The notes under the pieces were generated by a model that was given only the letters and a program-made list of their open reading frames with translations, did no database searches and was not told the origin of the DNA. Position numbers and translations under genes: made by a program. From Dethiothermospora halolimnae (lineage in GTDB: Bacteria; Bacillota; Clostridia; Tissierellales; VENL01), in the NCBI RefSeq assembly GCF_037577855.1, contig NZ_JBAKFX010000062.1:1-20772 (forward strand): a DNA stretch of 20,772 nt, written 5' to 3'. Below, one piece after another: positions 7,427 to 13,940 of this stretch (the first letter of the stretch is position 1; the number at the start of each line of letters is the position of its first letter).

Positions 7427-9001
7427 TTGGCAAAAACTAAAAGGATATTATCATTACTAATAGTTGCTATTATAATGTTTAACATAACTTTCATAAACAA
7501 TAAAGCCTATGGAGAAGAAGATGTAGATGGAGTAAGTAAGACCTTAATGGATAATGAGGTAGGTTCATACGAAATAATAGATATAGAAAATCATTGGGCT
7601 TATGAAGAGATAAAAGAACTGGTGGACAAAGGAATATTAAAGGGCTATAAGGACAATACATTTAGACCTGATAAATATGTAAGTAGAGCAGAATTTATTA
7701 CTGCATTATTAAGGGTGGTATGTGTTTTAGATGAGAACCATAAAGACACTCCCTATGGGGAAAGAAGGGATGCAATTTTAGAAAGTATATCTCAAAAAAA
7801 ATATGATATAAAATACTCGGATTTAGAAAATCACTGGGCTAAAAATAATATTGCTTGGGTGAAGGGATATATAGATGATAAGGATCTACTATTATTTGAA
7901 AATATTTATTCAGGAAGTGAATTTAATCCCGATGAAGAAATAACTAGAAAAGAAGTGGTTGTTTTAACTAGATATTTTTTATTGCCACCTATAATTGATA
8001 AGGATATAGATTTTGATGATATAAATAGGGATAATATTTTTTATAATAAAATACAATATGTTGCTAAAAATGGTATAATGACAGGCCATTCCGATGGTTC
8101 ATTTAGGTTATCAAGCAGAATGACCAGGGGAGATACAGCTGTAATAATGAGTAGAATATTAAAAAATCTTAAATATAGAAAGGATTTTTTGAAAGATAAA
8201 GAAAACTATATATTTGTATATAATACTTCTTCAAACAAAGTGGTTTATCCAACTTTTTTAACAGATGAACTGTACAATAACCCTGATACGGAACTTGATC
8301 AAAAATATATAAAAATATTAAATTCAGAAGAAATTAATATAGAAAAAAATAAACAAAGTGTGATGGAATATGAAATTCTAGAAATAATTGAAAAATTGAA
8401 GAACAGTGGAGACAGTAGATATTATACCCTAGATGAAATAAAAGGGACATTAAAAAAGCTTGAAAAAGAAGAGTATTGGAATAAAGCTGGATTATATTAT
8501 TATTCGTACAAATATAATATTGATGGATATAATACCATTGAAACACTAATAAAAGCAGAGAATAATTATGATTATAATAAAAATGGCAACGAGGACATAG
8601 GTTATATCTATACTGAAATTATTAATTACTACATTAATAATAAAGATATAGTTAAGGTTAAAGAGTATATAGGTAAATTGGAAAAATTGTATGATAGTGT
8701 TGAAAAAATAGGTAATGATGGGATAAACAAATTCTACTTAAAGAGTGCAAAATGGTTAGATAACATAGAAGAATATCAAGCTGCTTTAGGATATGTAAAT
8801 AAAGCTATAGACAATGGAGTTGGTTTTCAAAGCTATATGTATCTTGAAAAGGGTGTATTAATGTATAAAGCAGGGAAACCTAAGAATGAAGTGGAAGAAT
8901 ATATTAAAGAGAAATTAAAGGAACTTAAAGAAGAGCAACAGTTATATGAGGATGCCCTGGATAAGTATATTTGGTTTTTAAAATATATTGAGAAGAACTA
9001 A
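7427..9001 (+). CDS. Secreted protein with three S-layer-homology domains and a helical C-terminal half
   Basis: A 524-aa exported protein. The N-terminus is a signal peptide: basic KTKR, a hydrophobic stretch to about residue 23, and possible cleavage after AYG near residue 29. Three SLH domains follow at about 51-100 (IENHWAYEEIKELVDKGI), 130-184 (LENHWAKNNI) and 195-247 (YVAKNGIMTGHSDGSF, then RMTRGD). SLH triplets normally anchor proteins to pyruvylated secondary cell-wall polymer. The remaining 275 residues are charged and helix-rich, with paired-helix segments late on that resemble tetratricopeptide (TPR) repeats (EYQAALGYVNKAIDNG); I do not recognise a catalytic domain. The start is TTG 7427, with GGGAGG (7411-7416) 10 nt upstream; the TTG at 7418 is only 1 nt from that SD. 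Confidence 0.85.
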   Translation: MAKTKRILSLLIVAIIMFNITFINNKAYGEEDVDGVSKTLMDNEVGSYEIIDIENHWAYEEIKELVDKGILKGYKDNTFRPDKYVSRAEFITALLRVVCVLDENHKDTPYGERRDAILESISQKKYDIKYSDLENHWAKNNIAWVKGYIDDKDLLLFENIYSGSEFNPDEEITRKEVVVLTRYFLLPPIIDKDIDFDDINRDNIFYNKIQYVAKNGIMTGHSDGSFRLSSRMTRGDTAVIMSRILKNLKYRKDFLKDKENYIFVYNTSSNKVVYPTFLTDELYNNPDTELDQKYIKILNSEEINIEKNKQSVMEYEILEIIEKLKNSGDSRYYTLDEIKGTLKKLEKEEYWNKAGLYYYSYKYNIDGYNTIETLIKAENNYDYNKNGNEDIGYIYTEIINYYINNKDIVKVKEYIGKLEKLYDSVEKIGNDGINKFYLKSAKWLDNIEEYQAALGYVNKAIDNGVGFQSYMYLEKGVLMYKAGKPKNEVEEYIKEKLKELKEEQQLYEDALDKYIWFLKYIEKN

Positions 9002-9099
9002 TACGTCTTTTAAATATACTTTATAACTAAAAGAGCTTGTATGTATATGAAGACAGAATGTTGACAAAGTAAATGAAAATATACTTATGAAGCAAGTGG

Positions 9100-9128
9100 A
9101 CCTGCATATATATGTAGGTTTTCATTTT
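9100..9128 (+). terminator. Intrinsic terminator after the SLH protein gene
   Basis: ACCTGCAT (9100-9107) pairs with ATGTAGGT (9112-9119), including one G-U, with loop ATAT, followed by TTTTCATTTT. Upstream, AAATGAAAA (9071-9079) is complementary to the tail TTTTCATTT (9119-9127), so an alternative pairing that occupies the T-tract is possible. Confidence 0.6.
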
Positions 9129-9145
9129 CCTAAAATAAGATAAAT

Positions 9146-9174
9146 TTGAATATATTGCAATTTAATGATAATAT
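9146..9174 (+). promoter_or_regulatory. Possible promoter of the small membrane protein gene
   Basis: TTGAAT (9146-9151) and TAATAT (9169-9174) are 17 nt apart. Both are imperfect matches, but the placement between the preceding terminator and the following ribosome binding site is appropriate. Confidence 0.35.
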
Positions 9175-9201
9175 TAAAAAAAAGCAAAAGGGGGAAGTTA
9201 T

Positions 9202-9477
9202 ATGTCAGATTTTAATAATTTTAATGGATTTAATAACCAGAATCATAATAATGATTATCCCCAAAACATAGGTGATAGTCCAGGATATTATGATGTTGTT
9301 AGTGTAGGTCATTGGATTGGACTTTTAATTTTATTTGCAATTCCTTTAGTTAATATAGTTGGACTTATTTATTTAGCGGTTAGTTCTGAAAATATAAATA
9401 TTAAAAATTACTCTAAAGCTTCTTTAATATTAATAGGTATTTCACTGGTTGTAACCCTGTTCTTTAGGGTGATATAA
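9202..9477 (+). CDS. Small two-helix membrane protein of unknown function
   Basis: A 91-aa protein not assignable to a named family. The first 30 residues are Asn-rich and polar. Two hydrophobic segments follow: about 38-61 (HWIGLLILFAIPLVNIVGL) and about 73-90 (ASLILIGISLVVTLFFRV), joined by a short polar loop. This is a two-pass inner-membrane topology. The pattern of a hydrophobic helix with an IPLVN turn is common in small firmicute membrane proteins of unknown role. The start is a clear ATG with SD AAGGGGGAAG 7-10 nt upstream. It lies between two hairpins and convergent to YibE/F, so it appears to be a single-gene transcript. Confidence 0.75.
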   Translation: MSDFNNFNGFNNQNHNNDYPQNIGDSPGYYDVVSVGHWIGLLILFAIPLVNIVGLIYLAVSSENINIKNYSKASLILIGISLVVTLFFRVI

Positions 9478-9501
9478 AAAATATTTATGGTCTCACCAAT
9501 T

Positions 9502-9561
9502 CCCTGCTCTTTGTACCTTGTACCCTGCACAGAACAAAGGCGCACAAAGTCGCCTTTGTTC
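9502..9561 (+). repeat. Type B heptamer array with hairpin, copy 1
   Basis: Four 7-nt units, CCCTGCT, CTTTGTA, CCTTGTA, CCCTGCA (9502-9529), are followed by a perfect 11-bp hairpin: GAACAAAGGCG (9532-9542) with CGCCTTTGTTC (9551-9561) and an 8-nt loop. A decayed second copy is at 12513-12574. The layout matches one half of a type A repeat, but the sequence is unrelated. Confidence 0.7.
9532..9561. terminator. Hairpin between convergent genes, likely a bidirectional terminator
   Basis: The 11-bp stem of the type B repeat lies 2 nt past the YibE/F stop codon (minus strand) and 55 nt past the small membrane protein gene (plus strand). On the plus strand a T6 run (9567-9572) follows the stem after 5 nt. 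On the minus strand there is no T-run. Confidence 0.45.
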
Positions 9562-9563
9562 CA

Positions 9564-10685
9564 TCATTTTTTAAACTTTAAAATCAATCCCGTAGCCAAA
9601 GTAGTTATTGGAATAGCTATTATTAAACCTATACTTCCCACAAAGGCTCTTACTATTTCAGTTGCCATTAGATTCATATTTAAAACCTTTATTAGAGATG
9701 TTTTATAAGCCATAAATACTAGTAATAACGGTAAGGAACTTCCTGTATATGCTAATATCAAGGTGTTGGACATAGTACCCATAATGTCTTTTCCCACATT
9801 TAATCCAGACTTCATTAGTTCTTTAGGTGTGACTTCAGGATGTAGATTTCTCATTTCATACATTGAAGAAGAAATAGACATGGAAACATCCATAACTGCT
9901 CCTAAGGTACCTATTATTATACCTGCAAATAATAGTCCTTGAAAGTCAAAGTCTATCTGTTGGGGTATATGCATAAGCATCATTCCCTCTTCACTATTTA
10001 AACCGGTTAAATTAGCTGCTGTACTGACAATGTAGGCTAGAAATCCAGCCATAATAACACCGGAAACTGTACCTATTATTGCAGATATAGATTTAATGTT
10101 AAACCCACCTATTATTATAAAAGTAATTATGGTAACAATAGTTGTAGTTAAAACAGTAACCCACACTGGACTGTAGCCCTTTAATATTAAAGGTAATAAT
10201 ATTTTAAATATGGATACTCCAGTGATTGTAAGAGTTATAAGGGATTTTAGTCCCTTTAGTCTACCTACAACAAGCAATAAAACAACAAAGGCTATAAGCA
10301 CATATAACAAATATGTATCCCTTGTAAAGTCAGTAATAACTACTTGGGGAGCATCCCCTTTGATTTCAGTTATACCAAGTATAACTTTGTCCCCTTTTTT
10401 TACTTTTATATCGTAGAATACATTTCCATCTAGACCATTTTCAATTATAAATTTTTCGTCTTTATATTTTCCCGTCAAAACCTTCACTTTAATAACTTGA
10501 GTTTGAACCTCTGAATAGGAACTTGTATTATCTTCCTTATCTTTAACGTCGGTTATAATCTCTATAACCTTTCCCCTTTCTAGTTTCATTTTAGAACTAT
10601 CTATTTCGGTATTTGAATCATCGGCAAGGGAAAGGGAAGAGGGGATTATTAATAAAATAAACATAATTAAAATAATTTTCTTCAA
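9564..10685 (-). CDS. YibE/F-like multi-pass membrane protein
   Basis: 373 aa. The N-terminus is a signal peptide or first helix (KKIILIMFILLIIPSSLSLADD), followed by an extracytoplasmic beta-rich segment (about 24-125) and then about seven or eight hydrophobic helices to the C-terminus (TYLLYVLIAFVVLLLVVGRL; KILLPLILKG; MDVSMSISSSMYEMR near the middle). This order is characteristic of the YibE/F family, whose molecular function is not established; transport is usually presumed. The start is TTG at 10685, with a strong SD GGAGGTG about 7 nt upstream. Its promoter faces that of the MATE gene. The stop codon is directly followed by the type B hairpin. The family call rests on length, topology and recognisable motifs, not on a search. 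Confidence 0.82.
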   Translation of the reverse strand: MKKIILIMFILLIIPSSLSLADDSNTEIDSSKMKLERGKVIEIITDVKDKEDNTSSYSEVQTQVIKVKVLTGKYKDEKFIIENGLDGNVFYDIKVKKGDKVILGITEIKGDAPQVVITDFTRDTYLLYVLIAFVVLLLVVGRLKGLKSLITLTITGVSIFKILLPLILKGYSPVWVTVLTTTIVTIITFIIIGGFNIKSISAIIGTVSGVIMAGFLAYIVSTAANLTGLNSEEGMMLMHIPQQIDFDFQGLLFAGIIIGTLGAVMDVSMSISSSMYEMRNLHPEVTPKELMKSGLNVGKDIMGTMSNTLILAYTGSSLPLLLVFMAYKTSLIKVLNMNLMATEIVRAFVGSIGLIIAIPITTLATGLILKFKK

Positions 10686-10713
10686 ATTAGCACCTCCTTA
10701 TCTAACTACAATA

Positions 10714-10742
10714 ATTATAGCATTTATTAACTTAAGGAACAA
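10714..10742 (-). promoter_or_regulatory. Promoter of the YibE/F gene
   Basis: On the minus strand, TTGTTC (10737-10742) is 17 nt from a perfect TATAAT (10714-10719), which is preceded by TG one base upstream (extended -10). The 5' leader is about 20-25 nt and contains the SD. Confidence 0.55.
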
Positions 10743-10770
10743 TCTTATTTAAAGATTGACACAATTGTTC
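10737..10770. promoter_or_regulatory. Inverted repeat GAACAAT-N20-ATTGTTC between divergent promoters
   Basis: The 7-bp arms (10737-10743 and 10764-10770) are perfect. The left arm covers the -35 of the YibE/F promoter, and the right arm lies between the -35 and -10 of the MATE promoter. Inside, AATCTT (10741-10746) and AAGATT (10752-10757) form a second nested pair. A single regulator could control both genes from here. Confidence 0.4.
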
Positions 10771-10784
10771 TTATTCTATAATAT
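10756..10784 (+). promoter_or_regulatory. Promoter of the MATE transporter gene
   Basis: A perfect TTGACA (10756-10761) is followed by TAATAT at 17 nt (10779-10784) or by a perfect TATAAT at 15 nt (10777-10782). The leader to the TTG start is about 85 nt. Confidence 0.55.
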
Positions 10785-10874
10785 TATAGTTAGTTACATA
10801 TGATATTATGGGATTCTTTATTTGTAAGTTTCATTTTTATAGGAATATATGGTTAAAAATAAGGAGGTATGACT

Positions 10875-12269
10875 TTGAAAAGCGGACAACAAGAAAATAG
10901 ATTAGGTAGGGAACCAGTTGGCTCCCTACTTGTCAGACTATCTATACCATCTATACTATCTATGCTTATTCAAGCCCTTTATAATATTGTAGATAGTATC
11001 TGGGTAGGAAAGTATAGTTTAGATGCATTTAAGGGTTTATCTTTAGCCTTTCCCCTGCAAATGATCCTTATAGCATTGGCGGTTGGTACAGGTATTGGTG
11101 CCAATTCTTTAATATCAAGATCATTAGGAAAAGGTGAGACAGAAAAGGCATCAAGTGCCGCAGAACATGTATTAATAACGGCATTGGTTTATGGTGGTGT
11201 TATAGCTTTTATAGGAGCCTTTTTCTCCTATGATTTAATCGGAATGTTTACGGATAAACAGGAATTAGTTGATTATGGTGCTAGATATATAAAAGTTATA
11301 TTTATGGGTTCAACGGCTATGTTTATACCTATGATATCAAATAATATATTAAGGGGAGAAGGAAATACCCTTATACCTATGGTAACAATGTTTATTGGTT
11401 CCTTTATTAATATTGCATTGGATCCATTTTTAATATTTGGATGGTGGATCTTTCCAGAACTAGGAGTAGAAGGTGCAGCATTGGCAACGATAATTTCAAG
11501 AGTGATAAGTGGGACTTTTATTTTAATTATATTATTTAAAGGAAATCATGAAATCAAGCTTAACTTTAAAAACTTTAAACCTGATTTATCGGTTATTAAA
11601 GGAATATATATAGTGGGATTACCAGCAATGGCTATGCAGATGTTAGCATCTGTTATGATAGGAGGTTTAAATAAAATTTTAGCTCCCATTTCTGAAGATG
11701 CAATCGCGTCATTGGGTATATACTTTAAGCTGCAATCCTTTGTCTTTATGCCAGTATTCGGATTAAATCAAGGTTATATGCCTTTAATAGGATATAATTA
11801 TGGGCACAACAGACCTGAGAGAATGAAAAAAGGTATGAAATTAGGTTTTATAAGTGCCTTTGTTATAACTACTATAGGATTTGTCATATTTCAGTTGTTC
11901 CCAGAACAATTGGTATTGATGTTTGCTGATACTGAAGATCTTACAGCTAAAGAACTAGAAAGATTTTTAAATATAGGAAAAGATACCCTTAAGACCATAA
12001 GTATAGCATTTCCTATTATAGGTCCAGCAATAGTGGGGTCATCAACATTTCAAGCCTTAGGTAAAGGGTTACCCAGTTTAATATTATCCTTTTCAAGACA
12101 AATAATATTACTATTACCATTAGCTTTAATTTTATCTGAAATTGGTGGTTTAGATTTAATCTGGTATTCCTTTCCCATAGCAGAGGGAGTAGCAGCTGTT
12201 GCAATGGTTATATGGTTAAGCTATACTCTTAAGAAAGTTTTCAGTGGCTATAAAACAGAAAATACTTAA
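10875..12269 (+). CDS. MATE-family multidrug/metabolite exporter
   Basis: A 464-aa inner-membrane protein with about 12 hydrophobic helices in two homologous MatE halves (about 1-230 and 235-455). Recognisable segments include LSIPSILSMLIQALYNIVDS in helix 1, then GANSLISRSLGKG and NNILRGEGNTLIPM in the first half. The second half has LNQGYMPLIGYNYG and ALGKGLPSLILSFSRQ. MATE exporters use a Na+ or H+ gradient to extrude cationic drugs or metabolites; the substrate is not predictable here. I start at TTG 10875, because AGGAGG (10862-10867) is 7 nt upstream; the in-frame ATG at 10869 is 1 nt from it. No T-tailed terminator follows directly. Instead a 16-bp hairpin that buries the SD of a 31-codon ORF follows 23 nt later, so read-through into that ORF is likely. 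Confidence 0.9.
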   Translation: MKSGQQENRLGREPVGSLLVRLSIPSILSMLIQALYNIVDSIWVGKYSLDAFKGLSLAFPLQMILIALAVGTGIGANSLISRSLGKGETEKASSAAEHVLITALVYGGVIAFIGAFFSYDLIGMFTDKQELVDYGARYIKVIFMGSTAMFIPMISNNILRGEGNTLIPMVTMFIGSFINIALDPFLIFGWWIFPELGVEGAALATIISRVISGTFILIILFKGNHEIKLNFKNFKPDLSVIKGIYIVGLPAMAMQMLASVMIGGLNKILAPISEDAIASLGIYFKLQSFVFMPVFGLNQGYMPLIGYNYGHNRPERMKKGMKLGFISAFVITTIGFVIFQLFPEQLVLMFADTEDLTAKELERFLNIGKDTLKTISIAFPIIGPAIVGSSTFQALGKGLPSLILSFSRQIILLLPLALILSEIGGLDLIWYSFPIAEGVAAVAMVIWLSYTLKKVFSGYKTENT

Positions 12270-12292
12270 TATGAAATTAATAATAATATAAC

Positions 12293-12345
12293 CCTTCTTT
12301 AATCTTAATGATGTAAAGTATAGTTGAAGTTAAGATTAAAGGAGG
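12293..12345 (+). promoter_or_regulatory. 16-bp hairpin sequestering the SD of the 31-codon ORF
   Basis: CCTTCTTTAATCTTAA (12293-12308) pairs with TTAAGATTAAAGGAGG (12330-12345) over 16 consecutive positions, with one G-U, across a 21-nt loop. The 3' arm contains the whole AAAGGAGG SD, so the folded RNA should block translation. TATAAC (12287-12292) just upstream could be a -10, but has no convincing -35. A transcript starting there would lose part of the 5' arm, while read-through from the MATE gene would keep it. Confidence 0.6.
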
Positions 12346-12353
12346 TTATTAAT

Positions 12354-12449
12354 ATGTTTGAATATTTAATGGAAAAGTTAATGAACTCAGTAGCGAAAAG
12401 GGATTTGGGATACGAAGTTTATAGAAAGTTAGAGCTTAGAAGACTATAA
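12354..12449 (+). CDS. 31-aa small protein with SD-occluding leader, function unknown
   Basis: ATG 12354 to TAA 12447-12449. It begins MFEYLMEKLMNSVAK and ends YEVYRKLELRRL, and is not recognised. It is charged and probably amphipathic-helical: 8 Lys/Arg against 5 Asp/Glu, with Leu, Met, Val and Tyr spaced 3-4 residues apart. It has no transmembrane segment and no Cys. The SD AAAGGAGG (12338-12345) is perfect and 8 nt upstream. The ORF is followed by a strong intrinsic terminator. Hairpin, SD, ORF and terminator form one unit between the MATE gene and the DUF362 gene. It could be a regulatory small protein, a leader peptide or a conditionally expressed effector. It is unlike hydrophobic type I toxins. 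An accidental ORF is possible, but the SD and terminator argue against it. Confidence 0.55.
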   Translation: MFEYLMEKLMNSVAKRDLGYEVYRKLELRRL

Positions 12450-12468
12450 GATTTTATATATTTTTAGC

Positions 12469-12507
12469 AAAGGTATTTCGGCTATATATAGCTGAAATAC
12501 CTTTTTT
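12469..12507 (+). terminator. Strong intrinsic terminator after the 31-codon ORF
   Basis: A 16-bp stem (12469-12484 with 12489-12504, one G-U) with a 4-nt loop is followed by T's to 12507. It is the most canonical terminator in the window after the one at 20632. It separates the small ORF from the DUF362 gene. Confidence 0.85.
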
Positions 12508-12512
12508 CATTG

Positions 12513-12574
12513 TCTCTGGTCTCTGTGCCTTGCACCCTGCACTAAACAAAGAAGCGTCAAAGGTTCTCTTGTTC
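12513..12574 (+). repeat. Type B heptamer array with hairpin, copy 2 (decayed)
   Basis: The units TCTCTGG, TCTCTGT, GCCTTGC, ACCCTGC (12513-12540) are followed by AAACAAAGAAG (12544-12554) and TTCTCTTGTTC (12564-12574), which still pair imperfectly. It aligns with copy 1 at 9502-9561 along its length, in the same orientation. Confidence 0.6.
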
Positions 12575-12628
12575 ACCTATGATATAATTTATATTATATA
12601 ATTAATAAAGAGAAAGGGGAAAACGTCT

Positions 12629-13780
12629 TTGAAAGAAAAGGTATCTTTAGTAAAATGTGAAGATTACGAATATAGTTTAGTAAAAGAGTCAATATTGACA
12701 TCCTTTGAAAATATAGGAGGAATAGAAAAGTATATAAATAAAGGTGATAAGGTATTATTAAAACTTAATTTATTAATGAGAAAAAGACCGGAAGAAGCCA
12801 CCACGACCCATCCAGTTTTTACAAAGGCATTGGCTGAAGTTCTTATAGAGTATGGAGCTAAGGTTATAATCGGTGATAGCCCTGGAGGCCCCTTTAATAC
12901 TAGAATGTTAAAAAGTATATATAAAGGCTGTGGTATAGAGGATATTAAGGAAGAATTAGATATTGAGTTGAATTACAATACTAATTCTATGGAAGTTAAG
13001 AATGAAGAAGGAAAGATACTAAAAAAATTAACAGTGGTGGAAATGCTTAAGGATGTGGATAAAGTTATATCTGTATCTAAGCTAAAAACCCATGGTATGG
13101 CAATGTTTACGGGGGCAGTTAAAAATATGTTTGGAATAATACCTGGAGTATTAAAGGCAGAATATCATTTTAAAATGCCCGATATAGATAATTTTTCTCA
13201 AGCCTTGGTGGATATATGTCTATATGGAAAACCAGTATTATCATTTATGGATGGAATAGTTGGAATGGAAGGGGCAGGACCTTCTGCTGGGGACCCTAGA
13301 AAGATAGGAGCAGTAATAGCATCCACAAGTCCCTATCATTTAGATGTTGTAGCCACTTCAATAATAAATTTAGAGCCAACTAAAGTCCCCACTATAAAAA
13401 GAACTGTTGAAATGGGATTATGTAAAGGTAACTTAGAGGATATAAATCTTTTAGGAGATAACATAAAAGATTTTAAAATAAAGGATTTTAAGATTCCACC
13501 AATAAGAACGGTTCATATGGTTAAAGAGAATACACCTAAAATCATTAGGAAAATATCTGATAAATTATTAAAACCGAGACCTATTTTTATCCATGATGAC
13601 TGTATAGGGTGTGGAGATTGTAAGGAAAGTTGTCCCCCTAAGGTAATAGATATGGTTGATAATAGACCAGAGGTGAATCTTGATGAATGTATAAGATGCT
13701 TTTGTTGTCAGGAATTATGCCCTAAAAAGGCAGTGGAGATATATAGACCAACTTTGATGAAGCTGTTGTCAAAACTTTAG
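12629..13780 (+). CDS. DUF362 protein with C-terminal 2x[4Fe-4S] ferredoxin domain
   Basis: 383 aa. Residues about 1-300 match the DUF362 layout: LKLNLLMRKRPEEATTTHP near 47, GDSPGGPF near 92, SVSKLKTHGMAMFTGAVKN near 148, and a GAGPSAGDPR loop near 225. The C-terminus carries two tetracysteine motifs: Cys325, Cys328, Cys331 and Cys335 followed by Pro, and Cys354, Cys357, Cys360 and Cys364 followed by Pro, with an extra Cys359. This is a bacterial-type two-cluster ferredoxin. Family members are presumed redox proteins, but the DUF362 reaction is not established. The start is TTG 12629, with SD AAAGGGGA 8 nt upstream. It appears to be transcribed alone, ending at the hairpin at 13823-13847. 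The neighbouring genes do not reveal a partner. Confidence 0.88.
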   Translation: MKEKVSLVKCEDYEYSLVKESILTSFENIGGIEKYINKGDKVLLKLNLLMRKRPEEATTTHPVFTKALAEVLIEYGAKVIIGDSPGGPFNTRMLKSIYKGCGIEDIKEELDIELNYNTNSMEVKNEEGKILKKLTVVEMLKDVDKVISVSKLKTHGMAMFTGAVKNMFGIIPGVLKAEYHFKMPDIDNFSQALVDICLYGKPVLSFMDGIVGMEGAGPSAGDPRKIGAVIASTSPYHLDVVATSIINLEPTKVPTIKRTVEMGLCKGNLEDINLLGDNIKDFKIKDFKIPPIRTVHMVKENTPKIIRKISDKLLKPRPIFIHDDCIGCGDCKESCPPKVIDMVDNRPEVNLDECIRCFCCQELCPKKAVEIYRPTLMKLLSKL

Positions 13781-13790
13781 AAAGGCAGAG

Positions 13791-13847
13791 AATAAAGAAT
13801 ATAGAATAAAGAATAGATAAAGTAGGGACTGGCGTAGCCAGTCCCTA
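13791..13847 (+). repeat. Type C heptamer array with hairpin
   Basis: The units AATAAAG, AATATAG, AATAAAG, AATAGAT (13791-13818) precede a perfect 11-bp hairpin at 13823-13847. It has the same plan and size (57 bp) as the type B repeats, but an unrelated sequence. Only one copy is in the window. Confidence 0.6.
13823..13847 (+). terminator. Terminator-like hairpin after the DUF362 gene
   Basis: TAGGGACTGGC pairs perfectly with GCCAGTCCCTA across a 3-nt loop, 42 nt past the stop codon. The tail TCATTTATTTTGC is T-rich but broken. Confidence 0.6.
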
Positions 13848-13856
13848 TCATTTATT

Positions 13857-13885
13857 TTGCTTTAATTATATAAAGGAAATATAAT
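13857..13885 (+). promoter_or_regulatory. Promoter of the yhaO-yhaN genes
   Basis: TTGCTT (13857-13862) and a perfect TATAAT (13880-13885) are 17 nt apart. The predicted start near 13892 leaves a leader of about 50 nt with SD GGGAGG at 13928-13933. Confidence 0.5.
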
Positions 13886-13940
13886 ATAATTAAAGAATAA
13901 CTATATATAAGAAGTATTTTTACTGATGGGAGGAATTATA

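Noticed and set aside
9487..9708. Plus-strand ORF of 73 codons spanning the type B repeat and the end of YibE/F
   Set aside because: It starts in repeat sequence without an SD and runs antisense to the YibE/F C-terminus.
12354..12449. 31-codon ORF as a type I toxin
   Set aside because: An occluded SD is typical of type I toxins, but the peptide is charged and lacks the hydrophobic membrane helix those toxins have, and no antisense RNA promoter was seen.
12583..12602. Two TATAAT boxes as promoters of the DUF362 gene
   Set aside because: Neither has an acceptable -35 at 16-18 nt in this very AT-rich stretch; a promoter must exist nearby, but I cannot place it.
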